NCBI GenBank assembly: GCA_951812925.1
Contig: OX638370.1
Span: forward strand, 30,061,964 to 30,125,963
From: Calliopum simillimum
Taxonomy: Eukaryota; Arthropoda; Insecta; Diptera; Lauxaniidae
DNA: 64,000 bases
Direction of reading: 5' to 3'
Below are positions 11,241 through 22,140 of the stretch, piece after piece. Both the position numbers and the translations under genes were made by a program. The notes under the pieces were generated by a model. The model was not told where the DNA came from. It was given only the letters and a program-made list of their open reading frames with translations, and made no database searches. The first letter of the stretch is position 1, and every line of letters begins with the position of its first letter.

Positions 11241-12915
11241 ATTTTTCCAGATTTTCGAATAAGTAATTTGAGGTTTGTCAAAAATTGATAGTAACTAATT
11301 AAACATACTAGAATCGCCCATTGGTTGAAATTTTACCACAAATGTATTAAATCATTTCGGTACTTTTTGGACAGTTTTAGTACTTTTTTTGCTATTTAGT
11401 ACAAAACAGAATATGCAGGTATCATTTCTAAGAATCTTTCTAACTTTTCGGGATGATTTTTTTTGCTTCATACAAAATCGAACCGGTCTAACCTACATAT
11501 TTTCAAACTGAAAGTTAGCGAAATACCATCAGTATTAGAATGTTTGAGCGGCCTTTTAAAAGTTCACTGTAGTGTTCACGTTGAAAATTAAATTTCAACT
11601 GCAGTTTCACAGTTTCAAAAGCATCCACATTACGCTTAAGAGGTTAAAATTCAAACTGCGTCACATCAAGATTTTCGGTAGCTCCAGCTAAAACTGACAC
11701 ATGCCAGATACTGTTTGTTGTTATTGTTGTTGTTGTTGTTGTCGTTGTTACAAAACACATGTTTCTAAGAGAATTCCAAAAAACCACAACAACAATAACA
11801 ACATGATATTAAATTCAATATAAAAAAGTTGACTGCACCAGTTTAAATTTGATATTGAAAACATAATGGAGGGGGGTACGAAAAGAAGAAACGACCAAAA
11901 AAGATTACATTGATTGATGACAATTTCTATTGCCCCCACAATTTTGTAGTAAAGAAAATATAAAAATAAATTGTAACCACAAAAAAATTGAAAAAAATAG
12001 AATTATAATATACGATTGATGGATACTTTTTTTTACCAATGGTCATATTTTTTTCTCCTTAATTTCAATTCTAGACAGTCCAATTTCATGGCACAAAAGT
12101 TATGTTACGCTGTCTGTCAATATTGTTATTGTTATTAATGTTACGTTTACTACTTTTCTTCTTCTTCTCGGTAAAGGTCAAACACATACAAATGCACATA
12201 TTTGTTGATGTTGGTCAATAGAACATGAGTCCCCCAAATTATGTCGAAATTAAATGTCATTGACTACCAAAAGCAAATCTATAGAACATACAGGATAATA
12301 ATAATTATTATTTGACCAAAAATGTGGGTTGAAAAAGTGAACTGTTGTTACACCCTCAAGGATAGCTTTTACGGTTCACAGGACGGTACGTATGGTATAT
12401 GAATTACCTGTGCCTTGGAATGAAGATAACGATTTTGTGCTGCTGCTTTTAAGATTGCTAAATGAAGCAATAGAACATGTCGAGCATGACTTGACTTATA
12501 AAACGTAAATTTCGTTGACGCAGTTGATATCTGCTTGCTTTCACCTTCAAATGTTTAGCAGTTTCGCCTCTTTTATTAAGTAAAATGGCAGTACAAATAT
12601 TAAAAATGGTTGCCAACCGATCTTTCATTATAACCAGCGATAAAATTAGAATTTTCTAAATAAAGCTCCATTTTGAACACATCGCTAATTGTTAAATATG
12701 AGCTTGATAATTGAATAAATTTTATATAACAGTCAGGCCATGAAAAATTAACACAAATATGTAAACAATTTGGTTAGAAACATACGTGATAATTACTAAA
12801 GATCATGTGTATAATGGCGTCAAGAATTAAATTCAAGGTGCACAAATTAACATATGCACTCGTATGTATCTGCAAAATTTTTAAACATTAAAAGCACTAA
12901 ATTGTAATACATATA
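11241..12915. other. AT-rich gap without recognisable gene
   Basis: No coding frame resembles a protein. A (GTT)n microsatellite sits at about 11717-11748, and short AACAAC runs follow near 11786-11800. Nothing else was identified. Confidence 0.5.
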
Positions 12916-15314
12916 GGGCATTACATACGTAACCGGATAGCTTTTGGCTTTTGCATCTCCGATTTTTTCTTATAGGTAGTGCCAATTTTTTGAAAAAAAA
13001 ATTTAAAAAAAAATTCCAAAAACTTTTTTAAATGATTTATTTTATCAAATATTCAAATTTAAAAACTAAATTGCCATTAGAGGGTAAAAATGTTCACCGA
13101 CCCCCATGAATTTTTTCTCTCCAACGTTTCCCTTAAACATATGTATTACCCCATTTTTTCCACCCCTTAAGGGGCTGCCCTTTGATAAAAATATCAAAAA
13201 AAATCCCTCATTGCCAGGAAAGGAAAAATATGTTCGCAGACACCCGTTAATTTTTTTCCCCCAACATTTTTTTCAAACATAGTATCCCCTTTTATCCACC
13301 CCTTAAGGAGCCTCCCATACAAAATTTCGATAGAAATATTATTCCTTAAGGGGTGGGAAAAAAAATAGTTTTTTAGAGAAAAATGTTGAGGAAGAAAAAT
13401 TAACGGGAGCCCGTGAACATTTTTTTCGCCTCCCTGTCGTGAGGAATTTTTTAAATATTTTTATCAAAATTTTGTATGGGAAGACCTTTAAGGGGTTGAT
13501 AAAAGGCGCCCCCTTATTAGTGGAAAAAATGGGCTAATATGTTATAGAAAACTATTGGAAAGGAAAAGTTAATGGGGGTCGGTGAACATTTTTTCCCTCT
13601 CCCAGTATTGGGGATTTTTTTTTATATATTCATAAAAATTTTATTTAGGAGCTCTTTTAAGGGATGGATAAAAGGGATTAGTATATTCGACTAAAAAAGG
13701 GTTTACTCTTTCCCGTCAATGAGAAATTTTTTGATATTTTTATCAACATTTTGTATGGGACCCCCCTTAACACATTGGCTGCCATGGCTATTGATTTCAA
13801 TAGCCAGTACAGTTTCATTCATGCTTGTGGCTATGGATTTCCATAGCCAGTAGTTTTTTGTTATTTTGCCTCGTCATGAAAAATGCACAGCCTCTAGAAA
13901 CAAAATTCAATACAAAACGAAAAGCTTATTACCACTCTTAGTGCTAAGTGAACTTGGTTTGAGGAGTTTTTGGTTTGTTTAGATTTTATAGCCATTTATT
14001 TTGAAAAATAATAAAAACTTTTTCAGTGTGGTAAAATTCTAATAGCTAAAAGTCAAGAAAATAACGGTAGGCTTCTCAAACTATGCAGGCATGATACCTT
14101 AATAAGTATTTCCAAGCTATATGTGTAAGTTTGGATGAATTTGAACAACTCTAGCTTTATTTTTTCGACTTGCTCAAAATTAGGATTTTCCCACAATGTG
14201 TGCATTTGCCATCTTGGATTTAAGAATTCTCAAATTTTGGCTTCAGATTCGTGATCAGCGACCCCCAAAACCCCCGGGTGATGCAATTTACGCCAAAATA
14301 TTAAAAAAAAAATTTATTTTACGACCCCTTTCGGCGCGTTTTACAACGTTTTCATATTGAAATTTTTAAAAGCGCTACTGGACTTTCAAAAGCTTTGAAA
14401 AAAACGAAAATTTTGGGATCCAAAACTTTATTTTCCGTCTGCACAAATTCTCGCGACGGAGGTGGTCGGTTGACGTGAAACGTCCCATATATATTTATAT
14501 ACAGTACTGCTAACTTTATAACACTTCTTTCTTCTTCCTGGCACTTGGCAAACAGATAGACGTTTATCTTTACATAGGGTGCCGTGGCTATGATATTCAA
14601 TAGCCAGGACTAGATCTTTTCTAGCACTTCCAAAAGTTGTAGAAACGCAACTCAACACCTAACAATGACCGTTATTTCATATAAAACATGAAAATAGAAA
14701 AAAAAAATTTTGGCACCCTGGGAAACAGTACAAAATTTGGTCTGGCAGTCAATGTGTTAAAGGGTAGAAAAAAGGCGTAAGTATTTTTAAGAGAAATATT
14801 GGAGAGGAAAAGTAAGTGCGGGTAGATTAACATTTTAACCTTCTTCTAGCAACGAAGGATATTTTAGAGCTCGTTCACTAACTTTTTTGTTAATTAAAAA
14901 ATTAAAAAAAAAAATAGATCTCATCGTTTGCCCATTCTAAAAATAGTTTAAAAATTTATCAAATACATTAACATTTATTTTAAATTTTTTTTTGAAAAAT
15001 CGGATAAAAATAGCATTTTAGTTTTGAAAGTAGGAAATTTTATAAAAAAATCATTTAAATAAGTGTTTGTGAATTTTTTATAAAAAATTTATTAGAAAAA
15101 TAAAACGGCCGACTATTGGTGCATTTTTGAGCATTTAAAAAAACTAATTAATGTCGTTTTTGCATCTTTTTCAGTTTTTTTATAATTAATATCACTGAAA
15201 TAACTTGATAAAAAAATTAAAAAAATCATGGATGCTAGTCTTAACTAGTACTATCAGAAAAAAAAAATCGGAGATGCAAAAGCTAAATGCAATCCGGTTA
15301 CTTATGTGATGCCC
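12916..15314. mobile_element. Non-autonomous TIR element with internal CCCCTTAAGGGG modules
   Basis: The two ends are inverted repeats of about 55 bp. Left is GGGCATTACATACGTAACCG; the right end reads GGGCATCACATAAGTAACCG when reversed; both continue into GCTTTTGCATCTCCGATTTT. CATAT-like bases lie on both sides. Inside are about six diverged modules in both orientations, marked by TTCACCGACCCCCAT and CCACCCCTTAAGGGG, so the interior is itself palindromic. There is no transposase frame. One module was hit by the piggyBac-type insertion at 13771-14756, so the original length is about 1.4 kb. The superfamily is unknown. Confidence 0.65.
13771..14756. mobile_element. piggyBac-type non-autonomous element in TTAA
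   Basis: The 986 bp insert is flanked by TTAA on both sides (13767-13770 and 14757-14760). Its ends are inverted repeats: CACATTGGCTGCCA on the left and the reverse of TGGCAGTCAATGTG on the right. TTAA target choice and this TIR type are known for piggyBac-like transposons. Near the ends are small hairpins built on GGCTAT...ATAGCC (13785-13805, 13828-13850 and 14584-14605). There is no transposase frame, so it would need a helper in trans. The host sequence reads CCCCCC-TTAA-AGGG when the insert is removed, matching the module consensus of the element it landed in. Confidence 0.8.
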
Positions 15315-16357
15315 CATATGTTCTTTAGAATTAAAATTTAAAAAAAGTTGGGATCCAGCCGCCAAAAGTCACCTCAGCATACGTATAAGGCTATTGTGCT
15401 ATCCCTGATAAGACTTCATTAGAATTCAGTCCAAAGGCGCATTGCATTATGCCAGTATGTTCCTTGGTTGTAAGGCGCTTACCTCAGAAGTAGGGGTAGT
15501 ACGTGATGGAAAAGTAACGAAGTCTTGTATCTTGCTAGACTGTTCCAGTGACTAGTGATGAGCAGAATCAGTCTTGGTCTTGTTTCTTGGTAATTTTGCA
15601 AAACCAATACCAAAACGCTGATATCATTGCAGAACCAAGACCAAAACTGCTTTTTAGTCTAACGAATTTATAGTTAATAGGTGTGTCACGCCCTTTTCAA
15701 GCACAAAATCATATCTCAATTCGAAATTTGGCATCTTAAAACCACAATTGTTTTGTAAAAATAAGGTTTTGGAAATTTTGAATACTCAACAATCTTTAGA
15801 AATTTTTTCAAGACCAATACTAAGACCAAAAGACCGTACAAAATCCTGTTAAATTCCGTATACCTTTCCGGTTCAGCATAAGTAACTTTTTGTTCAATGT
15901 TTGGAAACTCTTGTCATGAATGCTTTTGATTTTCTACAAACCTACAAATTGTGTTGATAACCCTGTCCTAGCGAGCTAATCTGCGGTTTTTGCCTAAGAG
16001 GCTTCTACATACTGGTCCACAATGCTGCACTTGCCTTCTGGATTGTGTTTTATAGATGTGGGTTCCAATTGAGCTTTTTATTTAGAACTACACCAAAATA
16101 GTTGATTTGGCTACAAAATGGTATAACTATTTTATTGAGAACGGGTTCCCAGAAGAGTCATTTTTTTTTTTTTTTTTGTGATTATTGGTCTTTGGGACAC
16201 ATACATATATGCGGTCATATATTTATCTTCCCAAAAATTGTTGGCTAGGCACGTAGCGTCAGTCCTTCAAGCATCAACGAACTCTTTTGTTTTTTTTTTA
16301 TCATGATAGTTTTTTATGGAATCTTCGTTAAATTTCCTTTAATTCGGTAGTACATTT
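15315..16357. other. Non-coding gap
   Basis: No gene is seen. A short segment near 15660-15700 (GTGTCACGCCC) recalls the families that carry CACGCCC modules, but it is too short to assign. Confidence 0.4.
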
Positions 16358-17735
16358 CGACGCATGATACGAAAAGTAGGATGATTCATTTCTTCTATGA
16401 AAAGCAGGATGTTTTATATTCTCGAAAGAAAAGTAGGACGTTTCAGAATTTTTAACAAAAAGTATGATGTTTCATATTTTTTTATGAAAAATAGGATGTT
16501 TTACATTCTTGGACGAAAAGTAGGACGTTTCAAACTTTTTTACGAAAAGTAGGAAGTTTCATAATTTGTTACGAAAATTAGGTTGTGTTAAACTTTTAGA
16601 CGAAATATAGGTTGTTTCATATTGAACGACAAAAAAAAGGGTGAATCATATCATAAGCGCATATAAAAATTTGTTAACTTATTTAATGTATTTAAATGAA
16701 CCCTAGCCTTCCCTGTGAGCTTCTTTTAGTTTATGCATAACGCTTGTGTCATTAACAAATCTGCTTAAATATTTATGGTTTTGATGCTCGAACTGAACAT
16801 ACAGCAGCGGAGATGGCTAAAATAAAACGTGGATTAGCCTAAACAAAACTACAGCAAACTAACAATCATATAACAGATGAATATGATTAAATTCAGAATA
16901 TTTTCAGAAATGATTATCCGTAAAGTAAAACCCTACTGTTATCTTTGAATACTTGAAAATCTCTTGCACTTGCGCTTGTGTTGCGCTTTTAAAAAGTGGT
17001 TTGCAGTTGTGTTTATGCCAAACCGTCTAAAAGAGCCAAAAATTAGTGTTGAACATGAAAACGTGTATTCTATGAAGGGGCGTGGCACCGCCTGTCTAAA
17101 ACATTATGATCATGTTATCGTTGCTAAGTGCTAACCCTATCTCCATACCAAATTTCATAAAAATCAATGCGGTGGTTTAGCCTTGAGAGGGTTTTTTCTA
17201 TTTAGGGACGTGGTACCGCCCACTTTAAAAAAAAAATATCCTATGCACTGCTACTGTTCACAACCTTTCCAGCAAAAAAAATCAATTGAATATATTGAAA
17301 TTTAGGCAAAGAAAGGGACTGAACCGATTTCGTTTACCTCTTTATATATAGATATGTTATGTTTTCTCATCGTTCTTTCGTTTAACATAAATATTTCATT
17401 AACATTAGGAAAGTGATGCAACAAAATAAGAAACACCCTAGTTTTCGCCAAAAATATGCTGCAAGAATCAACGTCAACCTAGTTTTCTTGCAAAGCATCG
17501 AAACGTCCTAGTTTTCGTTCAAAATGTTCAGACATCCTATTTTTCGACATAAAAACTTTAACGTCCTACTTTTATACACAAAACTTCGAAGAAACCTAGT
17601 TTTCGTCATATATAATGAAACAACCTAGTTTTCGTCCAAATAAGTTTGAAACGTCCTACTTTTCGTCTAAGAATTTTTGAAAACCTACTTTTCATAGGAG
17701 AATTGAATCATCATACTTTTCGTATCATGCGTCGA
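16358..17735. mobile_element. Foldback-type element with arrays of ~29 bp repeats at both ends
   Basis: The outer inverted repeat is CGACGCATGATACGAAAAGT; the right end reads the same on the other strand except for flanking bases. Behind it, each end is a tandem array: on the left about ten units of ~29 bp containing ACGAAAAGTAGGACGTTTCA (16370-16640), and on the right about ten units of the inverted form, CCTAGTTTTCGTC (17430-17725). Long terminal inverted repeats made of short direct repeats are the hallmark of foldback (FB) elements in flies. The centre has no transposase frame and contains a family B fragment at 17055-17345. Confidence 0.75.
17055..17345 (-). repeat. Repeat family B fragment
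   Basis: Read on the - strand, this segment aligns over nearly its whole length with 45205-45560. Shared landmarks are AAACGAAATCGGTTCAGTCCC, GGAAAGGTTRTGA, GTGGGCGGTACCACG and GGCTAAACCACYGCAT. It carries two of the GGCGTGGCACCGCC-type modules. The family is non-coding and of unknown class. Confidence 0.65.
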
Positions 17736-19599
17736 TTTGTCAAACCAATTTTTTAATTGAGATCAGAAAAACAATACTTTTCAAGAACAATCCGTTTGAA
17801 GGCTCAAGTAGATAATAGTCTATTGATTAGGTAATTTTAAAAGGAAGTAAGACGTTGACGGGTTTTTGTTATAGAAATAAGTCAATTGGTCATTAAAGAT
17901 GAAAAAACCGCGGAGTGCTGGAAATCGGAGAGGAGGGGTGTGAGGGAAATGCATCCTTTACAGTTATTTCAAAATATCTAGCGAACGAAACAAAATTTCG
18001 ATATTTTTTTAGTAAACTTTTTGTAGAGAATTAAATCTGCCATCGACATAGCTTATTCAAAAAATTAAGAAAAAAGTTTTTATTCAAAAATTTTGAGACA
18101 GAAAAGAAAAAAAAAAGCAAAATAAAAACGAATTCTTGTGTTTTTTTAATCTTTTGCCTAGAACTTTATTTGAGTAAGAGAGAGGTATAGGCATTGCCTT
18201 ATATAGAAAAAAAAAATGTATGTAAAGTAGATCAAATTTTTTTTTAAATGGTTTATTTAAAACTTTCTTATGTCAAAACTTGACCGATTCAATTGGGGGA
18301 GCTACAACTGGAAACTTTTCAAAAAGTTTGTTTTAAGAGTTGGCGCATATATCATATTACAAAAACTAAGAACAATTCATCCCAATTTTGTTTTTCCGAT
18401 GCACAAACAAATTTAAAAAAGAAAACATTTGCACTTGACCTTGCTGTTGAAATTCACTTTGCCATCATGATTATTTCCGTATTTGCAGGCATAAAACAAA
18501 AAGATTTCAAAGTTTGAATTTCACCATCTAAATAATGAAGCACACAATTTTAACACCAACATCATCAATATATTCTCATATCTCATGTGTATATCTCTAC
18601 TTTAGTTCTCATCGCGTTGGCTATGTACCACCTGTATAAGCGAAACGATGATATTAACTTATTTTACGGTCAACCTATTAACTTGGCTAATTAGACAGTT
18701 ATTAAGAGGAGGAGCCTCAAACTGTGGTGTTGCCCTTTTCTCAGCGTTCATGCTGAAACAAATCACTAAAGTAGCACTAAAACTCTGTACTGTCTGCAGA
18801 GTTTTGAGTTGGAAAATACAAAATGATAAGTATGATCGATGATTTTGACAGGGTTAATTTATCAAAAACACTGCTTGCCATCAGAAATTAATAAATTCGA
18901 AAGAAAAAAACACAAGAAACCTCAATTTTACTCTCCATCATTAGGAAAACAAAAAACAAAAAAATCTACACAACACAACAAAGCAAAGCAACACAACAAT
19001 GCAGAAAAAAAGGGTTTCACTCAACAGTAGCCGCGTTGTTATGCCACTGATTTTCAAAATGTTTTTTTTTTTTTAAATTTTTAATAACAAACTAATAACA
19101 AATTAATATATTGTTTAATTTTAAACGATTAATTGATTTTTTTTTTCTGATTTCGCTTTTGAGTTCCATCTTCTTCTACGTTTTCGTACGCATATCTTTT
19201 AAATTTGATTTTGTTTTTTTTCTTTTTTGTGCTTCGTTTTTTCTTTTTTCATCTTCATTTGATGTCAATTTTTAATTAAGTTTTATTGTAAAAGAAGATT
19301 AATCGTATTCGGGCTTAAAGTTTTGACATTAAAATTGGCGGTAGTGTTAAAAAGAGGTGTGTGTGTGTGTCTTCTTTCGTGGGCTTTTCGTGTATAATTC
19401 CTCTTAAATCTAATTAAAATTTAAATAACATATTTAAAAAGACACTGGCAACTTTAATGCGACAGAATTGATGACCAGGCGTGATGTTTATTTTTACTCG
19501 AAATTAAGAAACTTAAACTAAAATAATGTTTCTTAGTCAAAATTAAAAAAAATAAAAAATAGCACTTATTTTTAAACACGAAAATATGAAAATCTAAAG
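17736..19599. other. AT-rich gap without recognisable gene
   Basis: The open frames here (for example 18293-18517 and 18648-18842) have no protein resemblance that I can see and show the composition of the surrounding AT-rich DNA. A (GT)n run lies near 19360-19370. Confidence 0.45.
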
Positions 19600-19788
19600 T
19601 ATAGATTACACAGGGCAACACTGATTCTATGGCATAAGGTTTCGCAGTCGATTTCGAGTAATCACGACCTACAGAATGCGAAAATAAAACCAAATTTGCC
19701 GAATTGTCTCTAGTTTTCCAGATATCCTTGTTTAAAAGTGCGAAAATAGCTGTTTTGAGGCATATTTGACGTAGTATAACACTTATAG
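19600..19788 (-). repeat. Repeat family F, inverted copy
   Basis: The reverse complement matches 21960-22140 (ATGCCTCAAAACAGCTATTTT, AAGGATATCTGGAAAACTAGAG), and its outer edge reads CAGGGCAACA. The copy at 21960 is in the other orientation, so the two bracket the element 19791-21544 like arms of a larger foldback. Confidence 0.65.
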
Positions 19789-19790
19789 TA

Positions 19791-21544
19791 GGGGGCTGTC
19801 CATAAACTCCGTGACGCTTCTAGGGAGGGAGGGGGTTCGAGCAAGCGTCACGGGATGACGTTTAAAATAACCTATTTTTCAAAAGAAAAAAATTAAAAAT
19901 TAAACTTAAATTATTCAAAGGTATAAGAACATCTAATTTTCTTAATTTTTTACGAATTAGTTGTCAGAGAAGTTTCGTTATTTGATTTAAAAGGCCGTAG
20001 GGTCAGAACTTCGAATTAACAATCGCAATCTTTTTAATTCAATAATAGTATAGAATCAACAGTGTATTCAGTGTTAGGATTGATTATTGAAATAAATGTA
20101 CAAAATGGACAAATGAGAATGTTAGTGTATATAAAGAGAAATTTGAAAATATTTAGCTTCATTGGATCAGGTTTACCTTTATCTTTTGCTTCATTGGATC
20201 AGGTTTTACCTTTATCCTTTGCCCGAACATTTAAATTTTTTTAATTGAAAATTTCATTAAAAAAATATAGGGGTAAGTGGGGTAAAGTGGGAAGTGGGGT
20301 AAAGTGGGAAATGCCCCTTTTCGGGCAAACTAGCAAAGTATAGCTGTCATGTGCTTCTGACATGTACTTGCAATGACCGTAAGCAAATCTTTGTGGTATA
20401 GAGATGCGTGCATACGTATTTTTGTGATCTCAGGAATCATGTAAAGTTTTTAAGTGATTTTGAAATTTCATTTTGAAATGCGTTAATCTCATTACAAGCT
20501 TCTTTTATTACTAACACTGTGAAAAAAAAGTTCAATTTAATGCAACTCTATTAATTTGATCGAAATAGGGGCTTCAAGGATTTTTTCTTAAATTACGGCC
20601 GTTTTCTTAAATTACGGTACCAGTGAAAGGTATTTTCTAGATTTGATTTTTAACTGCTTCGTCTACATTCCACGTACTCTTCCACAGTATAGAATTAAAG
20701 AACGGAAATAAAAACTAACTTTAATGAATAATTACCCACTATCTTTAGATTACAATATTTAAAATATTAGTTTTGTAATTTTTGCATACAAAAATAATGA
20801 TTAACAATTTATAACACGCTTTCAGTGTGAACTGAGGAGTATTTTGAAAACATAAATTGTTATTCTTTAAAATCATTAAACGTCAGCGATATACTGAAAA
20901 ACCGTCAGTTTAATGATTGTAGTTTATGAAGAAAAGTTTACCAGAAAAGCGGTCATTATCATAACTCAAAGTTCAAAATTCAAAAGCCGTCTACAAAAAA
21001 TTATAAAACTAGTGCAACTATATCGAGCCTTAACCGACAAAAAGACTTAACCGACAAAAAACAAATTATACAGTAAAACTTTTTTTTAAATTTTCTTTGC
21101 ATCCATTGTAGTGCTAGAGTCAAAATTGCTTTCGCTATAACTTTGTAATGGTGCTTTTTACAGTCATGAAATTTGAATGACGCAAGTTATCGATTTCTTT
21201 CAAAAAACAGAAATCTGAAATCGTGTCGGTTAAGCCTTTTTGGTGGTTAGGGCTCGATACATTAATTTAAACAAGTACTTACAAATAGAAACTTATAATG
21301 AGAATTTATTTTTTTCTGCTATTTAGCATTGTACGTGAAAATACGTGGATATCAGTGTGCTTAAAAGGCAACTTAAACAATTTTTGCACTGGTATATACA
21401 TAAAAAAAAAAATATGGATAGGGGGGGGTTTCGGTTATCGTCACATGACGCTAGAGGGGGTCTGGTCCAGCTTTTTGTCACAAAGGGGGGAGGAGGGGGT
21501 TCATTTTAGCGAATTTTAGCGTCACGGATTTTATGGACAGCCCC
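19791..21544. mobile_element. TIR element, TA target, no transposase
   Basis: Ends GGGGGCTGTCCATAAACTCC on the left and GGACAGCCCC on the right form a ~27 bp inverted repeat continuing into CCGTGACGCT. TA lies directly outside both ends (19789-19790 and 21545-21546). The 1754 bp body has no coding frame of note. It contains a GGGGTAAAGTGGGAA direct repeat near 20270-20312, probably another element's end, and the nested MITE at 21023-21257. A TA duplication suits a Tc1/mariner-like mobiliser, but the superfamily is not proven. Confidence 0.7.
21023..21257. mobile_element. Nested 235 bp MITE, TA target
   Basis: The left end TCGAGCCTTAACCGAC and the reversed right end TCGAGCCCTAACCACC extend to about 34 bp of inverted repeat, with TTAACCGACA at the inner edge of both. 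TA flanks both sides (21021-21022 and 21258-21259). It sits inside the element at 19791-21544 and is therefore younger than it. Non-coding. Confidence 0.7.
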
Positions 21545-21548
21545 TAGA

Positions 21549-21945
21549 CAGTGTAATAAATTTTTGTTAATGAAATCAAATAGGTGTGACCTCTTTCATG
21601 AAACCCTACCATCAAACTTTTTCGATTAGATCCTTACTTTTCGAGTTATCAACCATTGAAGCAAAGGACTAATTTTTATTTTTTGCGGCCTTAGTTTTTT
21701 GAGTTGATCCAGATTCCTTGAGATTATTAAATACTTAGAGTATTGTTTTTTTTGTCTGAATTGACTCTAGTTCTTCAGAAATCCTTCCCCAAAAGACCAA
21801 AAATAGCTGTTTTTTTTTTTTTGTATGGAATTGAATAGGTGATAATTCGAAAAGTAAGGATCGAATTGGAAAAGTTAAAAGATAACGTTTGATAAGGAAA
21901 GTTATGACTTTTTGATGCCATTAACAAAAATTAATTACACCGTTT
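21549..21945. repeat. Imperfect ~400 bp inverted repeat
   Basis: GTGTAATAAATTTTTGTTAATG at the left (first 20 bases matched) pairs with CATTAACAAAAATTAATTAC at the right, and TAGATCCTTACTTTTCGA pairs with TCGAAAAGTAAGGATC further in. The middle (21670-21830) is an inverted family F copy. With the + copy that follows at 21950-22140, this makes a compound of foldback arms. Confidence 0.6.
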
Positions 21946-21949
21946 GTTG

Positions 21950-22140
21950 TGACTATTTTACTTTTCCAAATATGCCTCAAAACAGCTATTTTTGCACTTT
22001 AAGCAAGGATATCTGGAGAACTAGAGTCAATCCTGACAAATAAATTATATCCTAGGTATCGCATGACCTTGGGAAATCTGAATTTACTCACAAAATTAAG
22101 GCCACAGATATAAAAAAATTTTTTGTCGCCCTATGTTATC
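21950..22140 (+). repeat. Repeat family F, direct copy
   Basis: Same family as 2556-2735 and the same strand, ending in GTCGCCCTATGTTA. Landmarks are ATGCCTCAAAACAGCTATTT and AAGGATATCTGGAGAACTAG. Confidence 0.65.

Noticed and set aside
16370..16640. CRISPR-like regular repeats of ~29 bp
   Set aside because: The units are contiguous, diverged direct repeats without spacers, mirrored at the other end of a TIR element in a fly genome; a foldback transposon explains them.
21298..21519. 73-codon + frame with a Gly-rich tail
   Set aside because: It lies across the G-rich subterminal sequence of the TIR element 19791-21544 and has no protein-like pattern.
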